A stretch of 64,000 nucleotides of DNA from an uncultured Pelagibacteraceae bacterium. Lineage in GTDB: Bacteria; Pseudomonadota; Alphaproteobacteria; Pelagibacterales; Pelagibacteraceae. Location: assembly GCA_902635545.1 (NCBI GenBank), contig CACPOL010000005.1:1-64000 (forward strand), read 5' to 3'. The notes under the pieces are model-generated. The model worked only from the letters and a program-made list of their open reading frames with translations, ran no database searches and was not told the origin of the DNA. Numbering within the stretch: the stretch's first letter is position 1; the number at the start of each line of letters is the position of its first letter. The position numbers and the translations under genes were made by a program. Positions 43,328 through 56,598 of this stretch are shown here, in pieces.

Positions 43328-45283
43328 CTAATTGAAGTTTATTGGATCAACATCAACTGAAAGTTTTATTCCTGATTGAAATTTATAGTTTGAAATTAGT
43401 ATAGCTAGTGAATTTTGTAATTTTAATGTTTTTGGACCTCGAATTAAAAGTCTAATTCTATATTTTCTTTTTAATCTAAATATAGGAGCACTTACTGGAC
43501 CTAAGATTTTTCCTTTTATTTTATTTTCTGTAAAAATTTTAAATTTGAATGCTTCTTTTTCTAATTTACTCTCATTTTCACCAGTAAAAATTAATGAAAT
43601 AAATCTTTGAAAAGGAGGAAGATTATTATTTTTTCTAATTTCAACTTCTTTTTCTAAAAAAATATCAGGATTATTGTTAGTGATATCTGAGATCATTTTC
43701 GTATCCGTGTTATAAGTTTGGAAATAAACTGTTGATAATTTACCTTCACGACCAGCCCTTCCAGATAATTGATGGTATAATTGTAAGTTTTTTTCCGCTG
43801 CTCTCAAATCATGACCTCGAGAAGACAAGTCAATATCAACTATAACAATACAATTTAAATTTGGAAAATGAAATCCTTTTGATATTAATTGTGTGCCAAC
43901 TAAAATTTCAATTTCATTATTGATAATTTTTTCTAATTTGTTTTTTGAACTTTTTTTATTCATTGTGTCACTAGAAAAAATTTCAATTTTTTTTGATGGA
44001 AAACATTTTTTAACTTCCTCAGAAATTCTTTCAACACCGGGACCACTAAATATGAAATTACAATTTCCTTCTTTTCGACACTTTCTTTTTAAAGAAGATT
44101 TGAATCCACAATAATGACATAATAAATTATTTTTATTTTTATGATAAACTAAATTAATTGAACAGTTTGGACATGAATAGCTTATTAAACATTTATTACA
44201 TAAAACATTTGGAGAAAATCCTCTTCTATTTAAAAAAAATAAGACTTGATCTTTTTTTTCTAAGTGAAAATTAACCTTTTCAATTATTTTTTTTGATAAC
44301 CAAGATTGTTTTTCTAACTTTACATTATTTAGATTTATAATTTCATAATTCGGCAATGAGGCATTTTGATAACGTTTTTCTAATTTTGAAACACTATATT
44401 TTCCTTTTTTTATATTTTCATAAGTTTCGATAGATGGGACAGCAGTAATCAAGTTTATTGGAATTTTTTCGAATGAAGCTCTAGAAATAGCCATGTCTCT
44501 TGCATTGTAAATTATTCCTTCATCTTGTTTATATGATTGATCATGCTCTTCATCGACTATTATTAATCCTAATTTTTTAAATGGTAAAAATAAAGATGAT
44601 CTAGCGCCAATTACCACTTTAATTTTTTCTGAAATTACTCCACTCCAAATAATTTCTTTATTTTTTTTTGTAATTCCTGAATGCCAAATTGCTGGCATAA
44701 AACCAAAAAATTCAAAAAATTTTTTTTCAAATTGACTCGTTAAACCAATTTCTGGAAGCATTACTAAACCTTGATAACCTTTTATCAAAATTTTTTTGAG
44801 AGCCTCAAAGTAAACAATTGTTTTACCTGATCCGGTTGTACCCTTTAAAACATGAACATTAAATTTATTATTAGAGAGATTTATTTGATTTAAAGCTTTT
44901 TTTTGCTCTAATGATAATTTGATAGAATTTTCAATTATTTTGAAAGAAAAGTTATTGTAATATTTTTTTTCAAATACTCTGGCTGGCTTACCGCTTATTA
45001 AAACTAATTTTAAAACCATCCCTTTTGGTACAATGTTATATTCAGAAAACCAGTTTAAAAAGTCTAATGTATTTTCCTTTAAAGGAGGGATATCTAATCT
45101 TTTAATTATTTTTTTTATCTTAAATTTTTTATTAGTATTTTTTTCAAATTCATTCCATACAACGCCTATTAATTTTGACTTGCCAAAAGGAACTTCAACA
45201 AAATCACCAGCTTCTAATTTAAGATCAGTTTCATAGGTAAAAGGGTGATTAAATATATTGGGTAAAAGAATCGGAAACTTCAT
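43328..45283 (-). CDS. priA: Primosomal protein N' (replication restart helicase PriA)
   Basis: LKGTTGSGKTIVYFEAL, DEEHDQSYKQDEG, zinc-binding CNKCLISYSCPNC, GTQLISKGFHFPN. Confidence 0.95.
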   Translation of the reverse strand: MKFPILLPNIFNHPFTYETDLKLEAGDFVEVPFGKSKLIGVVWNEFEKNTNKKFKIKKIIKRLDIPPLKENTLDFLNWFSEYNIVPKGMVLKLVLISGKPARVFEKKYYNNFSFKIIENSIKLSLEQKKALNQINLSNNKFNVHVLKGTTGSGKTIVYFEALKKILIKGYQGLVMLPEIGLTSQFEKKFFEFFGFMPAIWHSGITKKNKEIIWSGVISEKIKVVIGARSSLFLPFKKLGLIIVDEEHDQSYKQDEGIIYNARDMAISRASFEKIPINLITAVPSIETYENIKKGKYSVSKLEKRYQNASLPNYEIINLNNVKLEKQSWLSKKIIEKVNFHLEKKDQVLFFLNRRGFSPNVLCNKCLISYSCPNCSINLVYHKNKNNLLCHYCGFKSSLKRKCRKEGNCNFIFSGPGVERISEEVKKCFPSKKIEIFSSDTMNKKSSKNKLEKIINNEIEILVGTQLISKGFHFPNLNCIVIVDIDLSSRGHDLRAAEKNLQLYHQLSGRAGREGKLSTVYFQTYNTDTKMISDITNNNPDIFLEKEVEIRKNNNLPPFQRFISLIFTGENESKLEKEAFKFKIFTENKIKGKILGPVSAPIFRLKRKYRIRLLIRGPKTLKLQNSLAILISNYKFQSGIKLSVDVDPINFN

Positions 45284-45333
45284 TATTTACTAGAATACTC
45301 TTTTATCACAACTTACAAGATTTAATAATATTC

Positions 45334-45437
45334 CTTTTGAGGCGAATCTATTTACCTGGCATAATAGAAATCTATAAATTATGCACAAAGAATATTTAGA
45401 GCAAGCATTACAAAAAAATGCAGGAAAATCTTTTTGA
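45334..45437 (+). other. Candidate + strand promoter (TTGAGG-17-CATAAT) followed by micro-ORF MHKEYLEQALQKNAGKSF (45381-45437) in the lpdA-priA gap
   Basis: Sequence match only; ATG at 45381, TGA at 45435-45437. Confidence 0.3.
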
Positions 45438-45462
45438 GGTGATCAAGAAAACTAAAATATAC

Positions 45463-46866
45463 TTAAGAATGTATAGCTCTTTTATCCACAGATAATGCAG
45501 CTTCTTTCACCGCTTCTGAAAAAGTCGGGTGGGCATGGCATGTTCTTGCAATATCTTCAGAACTTGCACCAAATTCCATCGCAATTCCAATTTCAGCTAT
45601 TAATTCTCCAGCATGTGGTCCAATTAAATGTGCTCCCAGCACCTTATCAGTTTTTTTATCTGCTAAAATTTTTACAAATCCCTCAGCATCATCAATGGCT
45701 TTGGCTCTAGAATTTGCCATAAATGAAAACTTCCCAACTTTATATTCAATACTTTTCTCTTTTAATTGTTCTTCGGTTTTTCCAATAGAGGCAACCTCAG
45801 GTGTTGTGTAGACAACTCCTGGGATTGTATCATAATTTACATGACCAGATTGACCAGCAATATTTTCAGCAACTGCTATTCCTTCATCTTCTGCTTTATG
45901 TGCAAGCATTGGTCCATTTATTACATCTCCAATAGCGTAAATGTTGTCTAGGTTTGTCTTAAAACTATTATTAGTTTTAATCCTTTTATTCTCATCTAGT
46001 TCAATACCAATACTTTCTAAATTTAAACCATTTATGTTAGGTTTCCTTCCAACAGATATTAAAACAACATCACATTCAAAATCTTTTTTTTTACCATTCT
46101 TGTCAGAAGTTGAAACGGTAGCTCCTGATTTATTTTTTTTAACCTTTTCGACTTTGTGTTCTAAATGAAAATTTATTCCTTGTTTTTTTAAAATTTTCAT
46201 AAATTCATTTGAAATTTCTTTATCCATACCTGGGGTAATATGATCAAGAAACTCAACAACATGCACCTCTGCTCCAAGTCTTGACCAAACAGATCCCATT
46301 TCTAATCCAATATACCCACCACCTACAACAACCATTTTTTTTGGTACTTTTTCTAATTCTAATGCTCCAGTTGATGAAACAATTACTTTTTCGTCAAATT
46401 CAATATTTGGTAAAGACACTGGTACAGAACCAGTAGCAATAATTATGTTTTCTGCATTTATTATTGTTTCATTTTTTTTATCATCATTAATTGCAATTTC
46501 GTCTTTCGATTTGAAACTTCCAGTTCCTTTAATGTATGTAACTTTATTTTTTTTTAATAAAAATTCTACGCCTTTAGTCAAAACTGTAACAGCTTTTTCT
46601 TTACTCTTCATCATTTTTGGTAAATTTAGCTTTACTTCACCAACTTCTATACCTTTATTTGATAAACTTTTAACTTTATGAAATTCGTCTGACAAATTAA
46701 GTAAGCTTTTTGATGGAATACATCCAATATTTAAACAAGTCCCTCCTAAAGATCCTCGTGACTCTATACATGCAGTCTTTAGACCTAGCTGAGAAAGTCT
46801 AATTGCACAAACATAACCTCCTGGTCCACCCCCTATTACCACTGCTTGAAATTTTTCTGACATCAA
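45463..46866 (-). CDS. lpdA: Dihydrolipoyl dehydrogenase
   Basis: [47 protein letters not shown]. Confidence 0.97.
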   Translation of the reverse strand: MMSEKFQAVVIGGGPGGYVCAIRLSQLGLKTACIESRGSLGGTCLNIGCIPSKSLLNLSDEFHKVKSLSNKGIEVGEVKLNLPKMMKSKEKAVTVLTKGVEFLLKKNKVTYIKGTGSFKSKDEIAINDDKKNETIINAENIIIATGSVPVSLPNIEFDEKVIVSSTGALELEKVPKKMVVVGGGYIGLEMGSVWSRLGAEVHVVEFLDHITPGMDKEISNEFMKILKKQGINFHLEHKVEKVKKNKSGATVSTSDKNGKKKDFECDVVLISVGRKPNINGLNLESIGIELDENKRIKTNNSFKTNLDNIYAIGDVINGPMLAHKAEDEGIAVAENIAGQSGHVNYDTIPGVVYTTPEVASIGKTEEQLKEKSIEYKVGKFSFMANSRAKAIDDAEGFVKILADKKTDKVLGAHLIGPHAGELIAEIGIAMEFGASSEDIARTCHAHPTFSEAVKEAALSVDKRAIHS

Positions 46867-48155
46867 ATATTTAAAAATAATCTTCTTGGATCCTCTAAAT
46901 TTTCTTTTATAGTTTTTAAAAAGGAAACAGACTCTTTTCCATCCACAATTCTATGATCATAAGAAAGTGCTAAATACATTATTGGTCTAATCTTAATTTC
47001 ACCGTTTATCACAATCGGTCTCTCTACTATATTGTGCATACCTAATACACCAGATTGAGGTAAATTTAATATTGGAGTCGATAACATAGAGCCGTAAACA
47101 CCCCCATTAGTTATAGTAAAAGTCCCCCCCTGAAGATCCTCGATTGTCAAATTTCCATCTCTTGCTTTTTCTGAAATTAATTTAATATTTTTTTCTATTT
47201 CAGCAAAAGAGAGTTCATCTGCATTTTTTAAAACTGGAACCACAAGTCCTTTATCTGTTCCGACTGCAAAGCTTATATTATAATAATTTTTATAAACTAT
47301 CTCTTGGTCTTCAATTTCTGCATTTAATACTGGAAAATTTTTTAGTGCAACAATTGAAGCTTTCACAAAAAAAGACATAAAACCTAATTTTACTCCATAT
47401 CTATTTTGAAAGTCTTCCTGATTTTCTTTTCTCATTGCCATAATATTTGTCATATCAACCTCATTAAATGTAGTTAATAATGCTGCATTATCTTGGGCCT
47501 GTTTAAGTCTTTTTGCAATGGTTTGTCTTAGTCTAGTCATTTTTATTCTTTCTTCATGACCAAACTTAATTTTTCTTTCAGATGGTTTTGGATTTACACC
47601 CATTAAATTAATTAAATCACCTTTTAAAATCCTTCCATCTTTTCCAGAACCTTCAACTTTATCAATATCAATTTTTTTATCTGCAATGATTTTTCTAACA
47701 GCTGGTGAGAGAACTTTTTTCATTGATTTTTCAGTTTCAACATCTTCTTGCTTTACTTCATTTGAAAGTACTAAAGGTTTCTCTTTTTGTGTTTCTAAAT
47801 TAATTGGTTTTTCGAAAACTTTAGGTTTTTGATCAAGATCTAAATTAATTGAATCTTTTTCTAAATGATTTGATGAAACATCCTTAATCTTATCATCTTT
47901 TTTAATTTTATTAGACCCATTTTGACTAATAGATCCAAGGAGAGCTCCAACTTCAACAACAGAACCATCTTGAGAATTTATTTCAGATAAAACTCCATCA
48001 ATAGGTGATGGAACCTCCAAATTAACTTTATCTGTCTCAAGCTCTACAATTGGTTCATCAGCCTCAACAGAATCTCCCTCATTTTTGAGCCATTTTGCAA
48101 CTGTAGCTTCTGTGATGCTTTCACCTAATGTGGGGACTATAATTTTTTCATTCAT
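46863..48155 (-). CDS. sucB: 2-oxoglutarate dehydrogenase E2 (dihydrolipoyl succinyltransferase)
   Basis: Lipoyl domain [32 protein letters not shown]. Confidence 0.97.
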   Translation of the reverse strand: MNEKIIVPTLGESITEATVAKWLKNEGDSVEADEPIVELETDKVNLEVPSPIDGVLSEINSQDGSVVEVGALLGSISQNGSNKIKKDDKIKDVSSNHLEKDSINLDLDQKPKVFEKPINLETQKEKPLVLSNEVKQEDVETEKSMKKVLSPAVRKIIADKKIDIDKVEGSGKDGRILKGDLINLMGVNPKPSERKIKFGHEERIKMTRLRQTIAKRLKQAQDNAALLTTFNEVDMTNIMAMRKENQEDFQNRYGVKLGFMSFFVKASIVALKNFPVLNAEIEDQEIVYKNYYNISFAVGTDKGLVVPVLKNADELSFAEIEKNIKLISEKARDGNLTIEDLQGGTFTITNGGVYGSMLSTPILNLPQSGVLGMHNIVERPIVINGEIKIRPIMYLALSYDHRIVDGKESVSFLKTIKENLEDPRRLFLNI

Positions 48156-48157
48156 TG

Positions 48158-51031
48158 TTACTCAAAAACCTTATTAATTATTTCTTGTTGTTGTTCAATA
48201 TGTCTTTTTGCATATCCTGTCGCCGGAGTAGCATCAGGTTTCCTTCCTATATACTTAATAATATTACTATTAGCCTTTATAGTGTCTAATGTCCATTGGA
48301 TATAATCTCTCACAGAAAACCAGGCTCCCATATTTTTTGGTTCTTCCTGACACCAGTAAAATTTCGCTTTTTTTGCATAAGGTTTAAGCTCATTTACAAG
48401 AGCTTTAGCTGGAAAAGGATATAATTGTTCTATTCTGTAAAATATAACGTCATTTCTTTTTAATTTTTCCCTATAATCAAGTAAATCAAAATATATTTTA
48501 CCAGAACATAAAATTACTTTTTTAATTTCTTTTGGTTCTTTAAGTTTTATAAAACCTTTGATTTTTGGGTCAATTGCATGGTCCCATAAAACCCTGTGAA
48601 ATGAATTTTTTTTACTAAAATCTTCTATATTTGAAATGCAGTATTTATTTCTTAATAAAGATTTTGGTGTCATCATTATTAATGGTTTTCTAAAATCTCT
48701 ATGCATTTGTCTTCTTAGAGCATGAAAATAATTTGCAGGAGTTGTACAATTCATCACTTGCATATTATCATTTGAGCATAATTGTAGAAATCTTTCTAGT
48801 CTTGCAGAAGAATGTTCAGGACCTTGACCTTCATATCCGTGAGGCAATAACATTACTAATCCAGAAGCTCTAGACCATTTTCTTTCACCAGATGAAATAA
48901 ACTGGTCAATAACTACTTGTGCACCATTAGCAAAATCACCAAATTGAGCTTCCCATATAGTAAGTGTGTTTGGTTCAACTAAACTGTAGCCATATTCAAA
49001 TCCTAAAACAGCTAGCTCTGATAAAAAACTATCTACAATTTCAAACTTTTTTTGTTTTCTGGAAATATTATTTAAGGGTATATATCTGGAGTTATCTAAC
49101 TGATTTCTCAAAACTGAGTGTCTTTGACTAAATGTTCCCCGACCAGAATCTTGACCAACTAGTCTCACTGGATAACCTTCTTCCAATAAAGAACCAAATG
49201 CCAGAGCTTCAGCCGTTGCCCAGTCTATTCCTTTTCCACTTGAAACTGTTAGTTTCCTATTTTCTAAAATTTTTAGAATTGTTTTGTGGATATTCATCTC
49301 TAAAGGTATTGAATTTACTTTATTTGAAATTTCTACCAGTTTTTTAGTATCAGATCCTGTAATACCTCTTTTATCTTTACCCTTTTCCGGTCTATACCTA
49401 GACCATGTACCCTCAAACCACTCGATTTTTGGTTTATAATTTTTTGCATTTTTAAATTGATCATCAAGTAAATCTTTAAATCTTTTTATTGAGTTAGTTA
49501 AAAAATCTTTTGAGATTGAACCTTCTTGAGTTAATTTTTCACCATAAACTTTCACAGGCGATGGATGTGAGCGTATTTTTTTATACATTAATGGTTGGGT
49601 AAATGATGGTTCATCACCTTCATTGTGACCAAATCTTCTGTAACAAATTAAATCTATGACTACATCTCTATTAAATCTTAATCTAAAATCCGTTGCAATT
49701 CTTGCAGCATAAACAACTGCTTCTGGATCATCACCGTTAACATGAATAATTGGAGCCTCAACCATTTTTGCTATATCTGACGGATAAGGTGAAGATCTGG
49801 CAAATCTTGGGCTTGTTGTAAAGCCTATTTGATTATTTATAATTATGTGAATTGTGCCACCAGTATTGTGTCCAGGTAGACCTGACATTGCAAAACATTC
49901 TGCAACTACTCCTTGTCCAGCAAAAGCTGCATCACCATGAATTAGTATTGGAATAACTTTTTTTCTCTCTTTATCATTATGAAAATATTGTTTTGCTCTT
50001 GTCTGACCTAAAACAACAGGACTCACTGCCTCTAGATGTGATGGGTTGTCAGTCAAACTTACATGAACTGAATTCCCATCGAACTCTCTGTTGGATGAGG
50101 CACCTAAATGATATTTAACGTCTCCAGCACCATCTTGAGATGAAGAATCTATTTCACCTGCAAATTCGTTAAATATCCTTTTATATGATTTTTGCAAAAC
50201 GTTAGCTAACACATTCAATCTACCTCGATGTGACATGCCGATTTTGACCTCTTTTATTTTTGATTGTCCTCCTATCTTAATTATTTGTTCAAGTGCAGGT
50301 ATTAAACTTTCACCACCATCTAGACCAAATCTCTTAGTTCCAACATATTTTGTATGTAAATACTTTTCAAAACCCTCTGCTTGAATTAGTTTATTGAGAA
50401 TTGCTTCTTTACCATTTTGAGTAAATTTAAAATCATCAGTTTTTTCAACTCTATCTCTAAACCATTTTCTTTCTGTTGGGTTAGCTATATGCATATATTC
50501 ATATCCGATTGAGCCACAGTATTTCTCTCTTAAAAATTTAAGGATCTCTTTAATATCTGAGTATTGTTTATTTATTACTCCATCTAAAAAAATTTTTTTT
50601 TGATAATCATCTTTTTTAAATCCATAAGACTCAGGATGAAGTTCGTCTAAATAATCTGCTTTGAGAAGGCCAAGAGGGTCAAGTTTAGCAATTAAATGTC
50701 CACGTTGCCTATAAGACCTAATCATTGCAACAGCTTTAATTGAATTAGCGTTCGATTTTATTAAATCCAACTCTTTTAGTGAGTTGTTATCATTTTCTGA
50801 AAAGGATTGTTTTTTAATAGAAACTTTCTTAGAAGGACTCCATGAAGGTCCGTTTATTTCATTAATAATATCATCAAATTCATCTCCAATTTCATCAAAA
50901 TATTTCTTCCAGCTTGTGGGTAAAGCTGGATCATTATTTACAAATTTTAAATACATTTCTTCGATGAAAGCACTATTGGTTTTACTAAGAAATGCTGTTT
51001 TTGAATATTCAAGATTTTTAGAAGAAGACAT
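48158..51031 (-). CDS. sucA: 2-oxoglutarate dehydrogenase E1
   Basis: [51 protein letters not shown]. Confidence 0.98.
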   Translation of the reverse strand: MSSSKNLEYSKTAFLSKTNSAFIEEMYLKFVNNDPALPTSWKKYFDEIGDEFDDIINEINGPSWSPSKKVSIKKQSFSENDNNSLKELDLIKSNANSIKAVAMIRSYRQRGHLIAKLDPLGLLKADYLDELHPESYGFKKDDYQKKIFLDGVINKQYSDIKEILKFLREKYCGSIGYEYMHIANPTERKWFRDRVEKTDDFKFTQNGKEAILNKLIQAEGFEKYLHTKYVGTKRFGLDGGESLIPALEQIIKIGGQSKIKEVKIGMSHRGRLNVLANVLQKSYKRIFNEFAGEIDSSSQDGAGDVKYHLGASSNREFDGNSVHVSLTDNPSHLEAVSPVVLGQTRAKQYFHNDKERKKVIPILIHGDAAFAGQGVVAECFAMSGLPGHNTGGTIHIIINNQIGFTTSPRFARSSPYPSDIAKMVEAPIIHVNGDDPEAVVYAARIATDFRLRFNRDVVIDLICYRRFGHNEGDEPSFTQPLMYKKIRSHPSPVKVYGEKLTQEGSISKDFLTNSIKRFKDLLDDQFKNAKNYKPKIEWFEGTWSRYRPEKGKDKRGITGSDTKKLVEISNKVNSIPLEMNIHKTILKILENRKLTVSSGKGIDWATAEALAFGSLLEEGYPVRLVGQDSGRGTFSQRHSVLRNQLDNSRYIPLNNISRKQKKFEIVDSFLSELAVLGFEYGYSLVEPNTLTIWEAQFGDFANGAQVVIDQFISSGERKWSRASGLVMLLPHGYEGQGPEHSSARLERFLQLCSNDNMQVMNCTTPANYFHALRRQMHRDFRKPLIMMTPKSLLRNKYCISNIEDFSKKNSFHRVLWDHAIDPKIKGFIKLKEPKEIKKVILCSGKIYFDLLDYREKLKRNDVIFYRIEQLYPFPAKALVNELKPYAKKAKFYWCQEEPKNMGAWFSVRDYIQWTLDTIKANSNIIKYIGRKPDATPATGYAKRHIEQQQEIINKVFE

Positions 51032-51066
51032 TATTTTAGTTTAATATAAACCTACAAAGAATTTTT

Positions 51067-51942
51067 TCAATTAGACAATTTATCTAATAATGTTTTGCCA
51101 ATTTTTGATGGTGATTTAGCTATTAAAATACCACATTCTTCCATCTTATTCATTTTATCTTTAGCTCCACCTTTGCCGCCTGAAATAATCGCTCCAGCAT
51201 GACCCATTCTACGACCTGCTGGAGCAGTAACGCCAGCAATAAAACCAACAATAGGTTTTTTTATTTTATGATTTTTCACAAATTCTGCAGCCTCTTCCTC
51301 AGCTGTACCTCCAATTTCCCCGATCATTAAAATAGACTCGGTCTCATTATCATTAAGGAATAATTCTAAACAGTCGATAAAATTAGTTCCATTAATTGGA
51401 TCACCTCCAATACCTATACAAGTAGACTGGCCTAAACCATTTTCAGTAGTTTGCGCCACAGCCTCATAAGTTAGTGTGCCTGATCTAGAAACAATTCCAA
51501 CTGATCCTTTCATATGTATATTACCTGGCATAATACCAATTTTACATTCTTCTGGAGTAATTATTCCGGGACAATTGGGTCCTATTAATCTACTTTTTGA
51601 CCCTTTTAACTTCTGTCTCACTTTTAGCATATCTTGGACTGGGATACCCTCAGTTATACATACAATTAATTCAATTGATGCCTCAATTGCCTCAATGATT
51701 GCACTCGCGGCAAATTTTGCTGGAACATAAATCATAGTAGCATCTGCACCAACTTCATTTTTTGCCTCTAAAACAGTATTAAAAACAGGTTTACCTAAAT
51801 GTTTTTGACCTCCTTTTTTTGGTGTCACACCTCCAACAAAGTTAGTTCCATATTTCATGGCTTGCTCTGAATGAAAAGTACCATGGGAACCTGTAAACCC
51901 CTGGCATATTACTTTTGTTTTCTTATTAACTAAAACTGACAT
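51067..51942 (-). CDS. sucD: Succinyl-CoA ligase alpha subunit
   Basis: [40 protein letters not shown]; start placed at MSVLVNKK rather than at the upstream Met within sucC. Confidence 0.96.
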   Translation of the reverse strand: MSVLVNKKTKVICQGFTGSHGTFHSEQAMKYGTNFVGGVTPKKGGQKHLGKPVFNTVLEAKNEVGADATMIYVPAKFAASAIIEAIEASIELIVCITEGIPVQDMLKVRQKLKGSKSRLIGPNCPGIITPEECKIGIMPGNIHMKGSVGIVSRSGTLTYEAVAQTTENGLGQSTCIGIGGDPINGTNFIDCLELFLNDNETESILMIGEIGGTAEEEAAEFVKNHKIKKPIVGFIAGVTAPAGRRMGHAGAIISGGKGGAKDKMNKMEECGILIAKSPSKIGKTLLDKLSN

Positions 51943-51943
51943 T

Positions 51944-53103
51944 CTATCCAATTGCCTCAACAATTTTTTTTGCTGCATCATCTAAATTTTCAGCAGAAAT
52001 CAATTTCAAACCAGAATTATCTAATATTTCTTTTCCTTCTTTAAAATTTGTACCAGCTAGTCTAACAACCAATGGAACTTTAATATCAATTTCCTTCGCA
52101 GCATCTACCACACCCTGAGCAAGAACATCACATCTCATTATTCCACCAAAAATATTTATTAAAATTCCCTTAACATTTTTATCTGATAAAATTATTTTAA
52201 ATGCCGCTGAAACTTTTTCTTTAGACGCTCCGCCACCTACGTCTAAAAAATTTGCTGGCTCTTTTCCATATAACTTAATAATATCCATTGTAGCCATAGC
52301 AAGACCCGCTCCATTAACCATACAACCAATATTTCCATCTAATTTTATATAAGCAAGATCGTGCTTACTTGCTTCAATTTCAGTTGGATCTTCCTCATTA
52401 AGATCTCTTAAATTTACAATCTCAGGATGTCTAAACAATGCATTATCATCAAAATTTACTTTTGCGTCCAGACAAATAACTTTGTTTTCTTTAGTTAAAA
52501 TCAAAGGATTTATCTCAACCATATTTGCATCTGTGCTGATAAACATTTTATAAATTGATTTAATTAAATCTATTGCTTGATTTTTAGAATTTTCATCTAA
52601 TTTAAATATGTCAATAATTTTTTCACATTCTTTTTCTGAAATCTCATCCTTCAAATCAATTTTAGTAGTAATAATTTTTTTTGGTGATTGAATTGCTACC
52701 TCCTCAATATCCATTCCTCCTTGATCACTTGAAATAAATGCAATTTTAGAGCTTGCTCGGTCAACTAAGCATGATAAATAAAATTCTTTGTCAATATTTG
52801 AAGACTCCTCTACATATAACCTTTTGACCTCTTTTCCTTCTGGGCCAGTTTGATGGGTTATAAGTTTTTTTCCTAATAATTCTTTAGCAGATTTTTCTAA
52901 TTCCTCTATTGTATTTAAGATTTTAACACCGCCCGCTTTTCCCCTTCCTCCAGCATGAATTTGAGCTTTTAAAACAAATTTATTTGTTTTTAAATTTTTT
53001 ACCTTCTCTAAAAGTTCTTCAACAGATAAAGCAAATACTCCTTCGGGTACTTTTGCTCCATATTTTTTTAATATTATTTTTGCTTGATGCTCGTGAATGT
53101 TCA

Positions 53104-53104
<1 letters not shown>
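51944..53104 (-). CDS. sucC: Succinyl-CoA ligase beta subunit
   Basis: [51 protein letters not shown]. Confidence 0.97.
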
Positions 53105-54084
<980 letters not shown>

Positions 54085-54127
54085 TTATTGATAACTAATA
54101 ATTATTCAATAAAAATTTAAAGTTAAT

Positions 54128-54571
54128 TTATTTATCTTCAGTTAGTTTAGTACAAATCACCATATCTTCTGATATATATGAACCTTTGAAGTGAGATGCG
54201 TTTTTTTCCCAATTTTTTTTACCATCAATTATGTAATTATTAAATAACTCTTTTCTATTTTTTTCAGCATCTTGTTGAGCTTGTTCAAGTTTTTGATTTT
54301 TATCAATTATCATCAATTCTACTGCTTTAAATAATAAATTATTTGAAATATCAATAAAATTTTTTGAAGAAATAGCATCTGACTTCAATATGATACCTGA
54401 TGCATAAGCATAAACAGCACTACATCTTTTTAACAAATATATTTGCGTAGAGGGATTCTCTAAATCATTTTCATCTAAATAACTTTTTAAAGAAACATTT
54501 GAATTAGCTTTAACAAAATTTATAAAGAATAAGACTATTGTCATTACTAAAATTAATCTAATTTTTTCCAT
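54128..54571 (-). CDS. Hypothetical secreted protein
   Basis: 147 aa, N-terminal signal peptide-like helix, two Cys in the mature part (KRCSAVYAY, MVICTKL); follows dctM. Confidence 0.7.
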   Translation of the reverse strand: MEKIRLILVMTIVLFFINFVKANSNVSLKSYLDENDLENPSTQIYLLKRCSAVYAYASGIILKSDAISSKNFIDISNNLLFKAVELMIIDKNQKLEQAQQDAEKNRKELFNNYIIDGKKNWEKNASHFKGSYISEDMVICTKLTEDK

Positions 54572-54586
54572 GATATATAAATTCTT

Positions 54587-55951
54587 TTAAGGACCGTATG
54601 CAGCCTTTGGAAGCCAGGTAACTATTTCTGGAAAATTAAAAACAATAGCAACTGCAATTACTTGAAGAATTACAAACGGAATAATTCCTTTATAAATATT
54701 TGTTATTGATATACCTTGTGGAGCAACACCTTTCATATAAAATAAAGCGAAGCCAACTGGAGGTGTTATAAATGAAGTTTGCAAAACAACTGCAAACATA
54801 ACTATAAACCAAACTAAATCTACGCCTAAGTCAACCATCACTGGTGCTAAAAAAGGTAAAATAATTAAAGTAATTTCAATCCAATCCAAAAAGAATCCTA
54901 ATAAAAATGCAACAAACAAAACTACAATTACAACCCCACTTGTTCCAAAAGGTAAAGCTTTAAGTGCACCTTCTATTAATTCATCACCACCTAAGCCTCT
55001 CAAAATTAAAGCAAACATTGTAGCTCCGACAAATAAAGCAAAAATATAAGCTGTGGTGTGTGTCGTCTTTCGAATTACATGTTTTAGATCTGAAAATGAT
55101 AGTCTTCCTCTAATAATTGCCAATAATGATGCTCCCAAAGCTCCAACCCCTGATGCTTCAGTTGGTGTAGCTATGCCCATAAATATACTTCCTAAAACTG
55201 CAACGATTAAAAGTGCTGGTGGTATTATAGATTTAAGTACTCTTAAAACTATTTTGAAGTCTACTGGTTCTGCATCCTTAGGTAATGGAGCTGCTTTTGG
55301 ATTCATATATGCATAAACAACAATAAAAATTGTGTAGAGTAATCCTAACAATAAACCTGGGAACACTGCCCCCATAAATAAATCTCCCACTGATATTCGA
55401 ACTTGATCTCCCATAATTACAAGCATAATGCTAGGTGGAATTAAAATTCCTAATGTTCCAGTTGCACAAACTACTCCACATGCTAAATTTGGATTATACT
55501 TGTTCTTCAGCATTAATGGCACACCCAAAATTGTTAACAATACAACTGCTGCACCAATAATTCCTGTTGAAGCAGCTAGTAAAACTCCAATGAATACAAT
55601 TGAAATTGCAAGTCCTCCTCTTGTTTTACCAAATAGTTTAGACAGATCAGTCATTAGATCTTCAGCAATACCAGATTTATCCATCATAATTCCCATAAAA
55701 ATGAACATTGGTAATGCAACTAAAACCCAGTTAGCCATAACTCCGTAAAGACGGTAAACAACCATAGAAGCAAATCCAAAATCAACCCCATAAAAAGTGT
55801 CAAATAAATTATCGGAGATCATAGAAATAAATATAAACAAAACTCCTAAACCACCCATAGTCCAAGCAACAGGAAATCCATAAAATATTAATGTTATAAA
55901 ACTAAAAAAGAGGGCTATTGCTAAAAAATATTCTGTAACTAATGAAATCAT
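54587..55951 (-). CDS. TRAP transporter large permease (DctM)
   Basis: GVLLAASTGIIGAAVVLLTILGVPLM; TPTEASGVGALGA; LGFFLDWIEITLIILPFLAPV. Confidence 0.94.
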   Translation of the reverse strand: MISLVTEYFLAIALFFSFITLIFYGFPVAWTMGGLGVLFIFISMISDNLFDTFYGVDFGFASMVVYRLYGVMANWVLVALPMFIFMGIMMDKSGIAEDLMTDLSKLFGKTRGGLAISIVFIGVLLAASTGIIGAAVVLLTILGVPLMLKNKYNPNLACGVVCATGTLGILIPPSIMLVIMGDQVRISVGDLFMGAVFPGLLLGLLYTIFIVVYAYMNPKAAPLPKDAEPVDFKIVLRVLKSIIPPALLIVAVLGSIFMGIATPTEASGVGALGASLLAIIRGRLSFSDLKHVIRKTTHTTAYIFALFVGATMFALILRGLGGDELIEGALKALPFGTSGVVIVVLFVAFLLGFFLDWIEITLIILPFLAPVMVDLGVDLVWFIVMFAVVLQTSFITPPVGFALFYMKGVAPQGISITNIYKGIIPFVILQVIAVAIVFNFPEIVTWLPKAAYGP

Positions 55952-56517
55952 TTTTTATCCTCTAATCCAAATCGAAGTGTAGTTATTATTCTTGTAATTC
56001 TTGATATGCCTGAAATTAATAACAAGAAAAAACTAACTACTAAAAAACCTTTTACAAACCATCTTGCAGGTAAACCATTTGCAGATGTTGATCTTTCACT
56101 TGTGTTCCATGCTAATTCAAAAAAAGGGACTGCATAATAAAGAACAAGAATTACAAATGGTAAAAATAAAATTAAAATACCAAATAATTCAAACCATAAT
56201 TTTTTTCTATAACTCAATCTTTCACTTAAAACATCTACTCTTACATGGGAGTCAACTATATATGTTGAAGATAAACCAACTAACCAACCGATACAATAAA
56301 GATGCCATTGTAATTCCTCTAGTTCAATCATTCCATTTTTAAAAACGTATCTTAAAACCACATTGAGAATAATTACAATAACCAGGAATACCCACAGCCA
56401 ATTAAAAACTTCACCAATCCGAAGAACAAAATTATCTATTTTTTTTGTAATAGGTGTGTGTCTGAGCTGAAGTTTTTTATCAAGAGAACTCTCAACAGAT
56501 GTAAAATCTTTAGACAT
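55948..56517 (-). CDS. TRAP transporter small permease (DctQ)
   Basis: 189 aa, 4 TM; ELQWHLYCIGWLVGLSSTYIVDSHVRVDVLSERLS. Confidence 0.92.
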   Translation of the reverse strand: MSKDFTSVESSLDKKLQLRHTPITKKIDNFVLRIGEVFNWLWVFLVIVIILNVVLRYVFKNGMIELEELQWHLYCIGWLVGLSSTYIVDSHVRVDVLSERLSYRKKLWFELFGILILFLPFVILVLYYAVPFFELAWNTSERSTSANGLPARWFVKGFLVVSFFLLLISGISRITRIITTLRFGLEDKK

Positions 56518-56537
56518 AATTTTTTTTACTTAAAAAC

Positions 56538-56566
56538 AAAAGCAGCCGGCAAAACCGGCCGCTTTT
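56538..56566 (-). terminator. GC-rich stem-loop between dctP and dctQ (attenuator or mRNA-stabilising hairpin)
   Basis: Minus strand AAAAGCGGCCGG-TTTTG-CCGGCTGCTTTT: 12-bp stem with one G.U, 5-nt loop, followed by T-rich sequence. Confidence 0.8.
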
Positions 56567-56598
56567 ATTATTATAATCAACTTTTTCAGTATTAAATA

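Noticed and set aside
47121-47150. C7 homopolymer within sucB (possible slippage/frameshift site)
   Set aside because: It encodes a conserved Gly-Gly in ...[13 protein letters not shown]; the frame is intact and the run is explained by codon choice.
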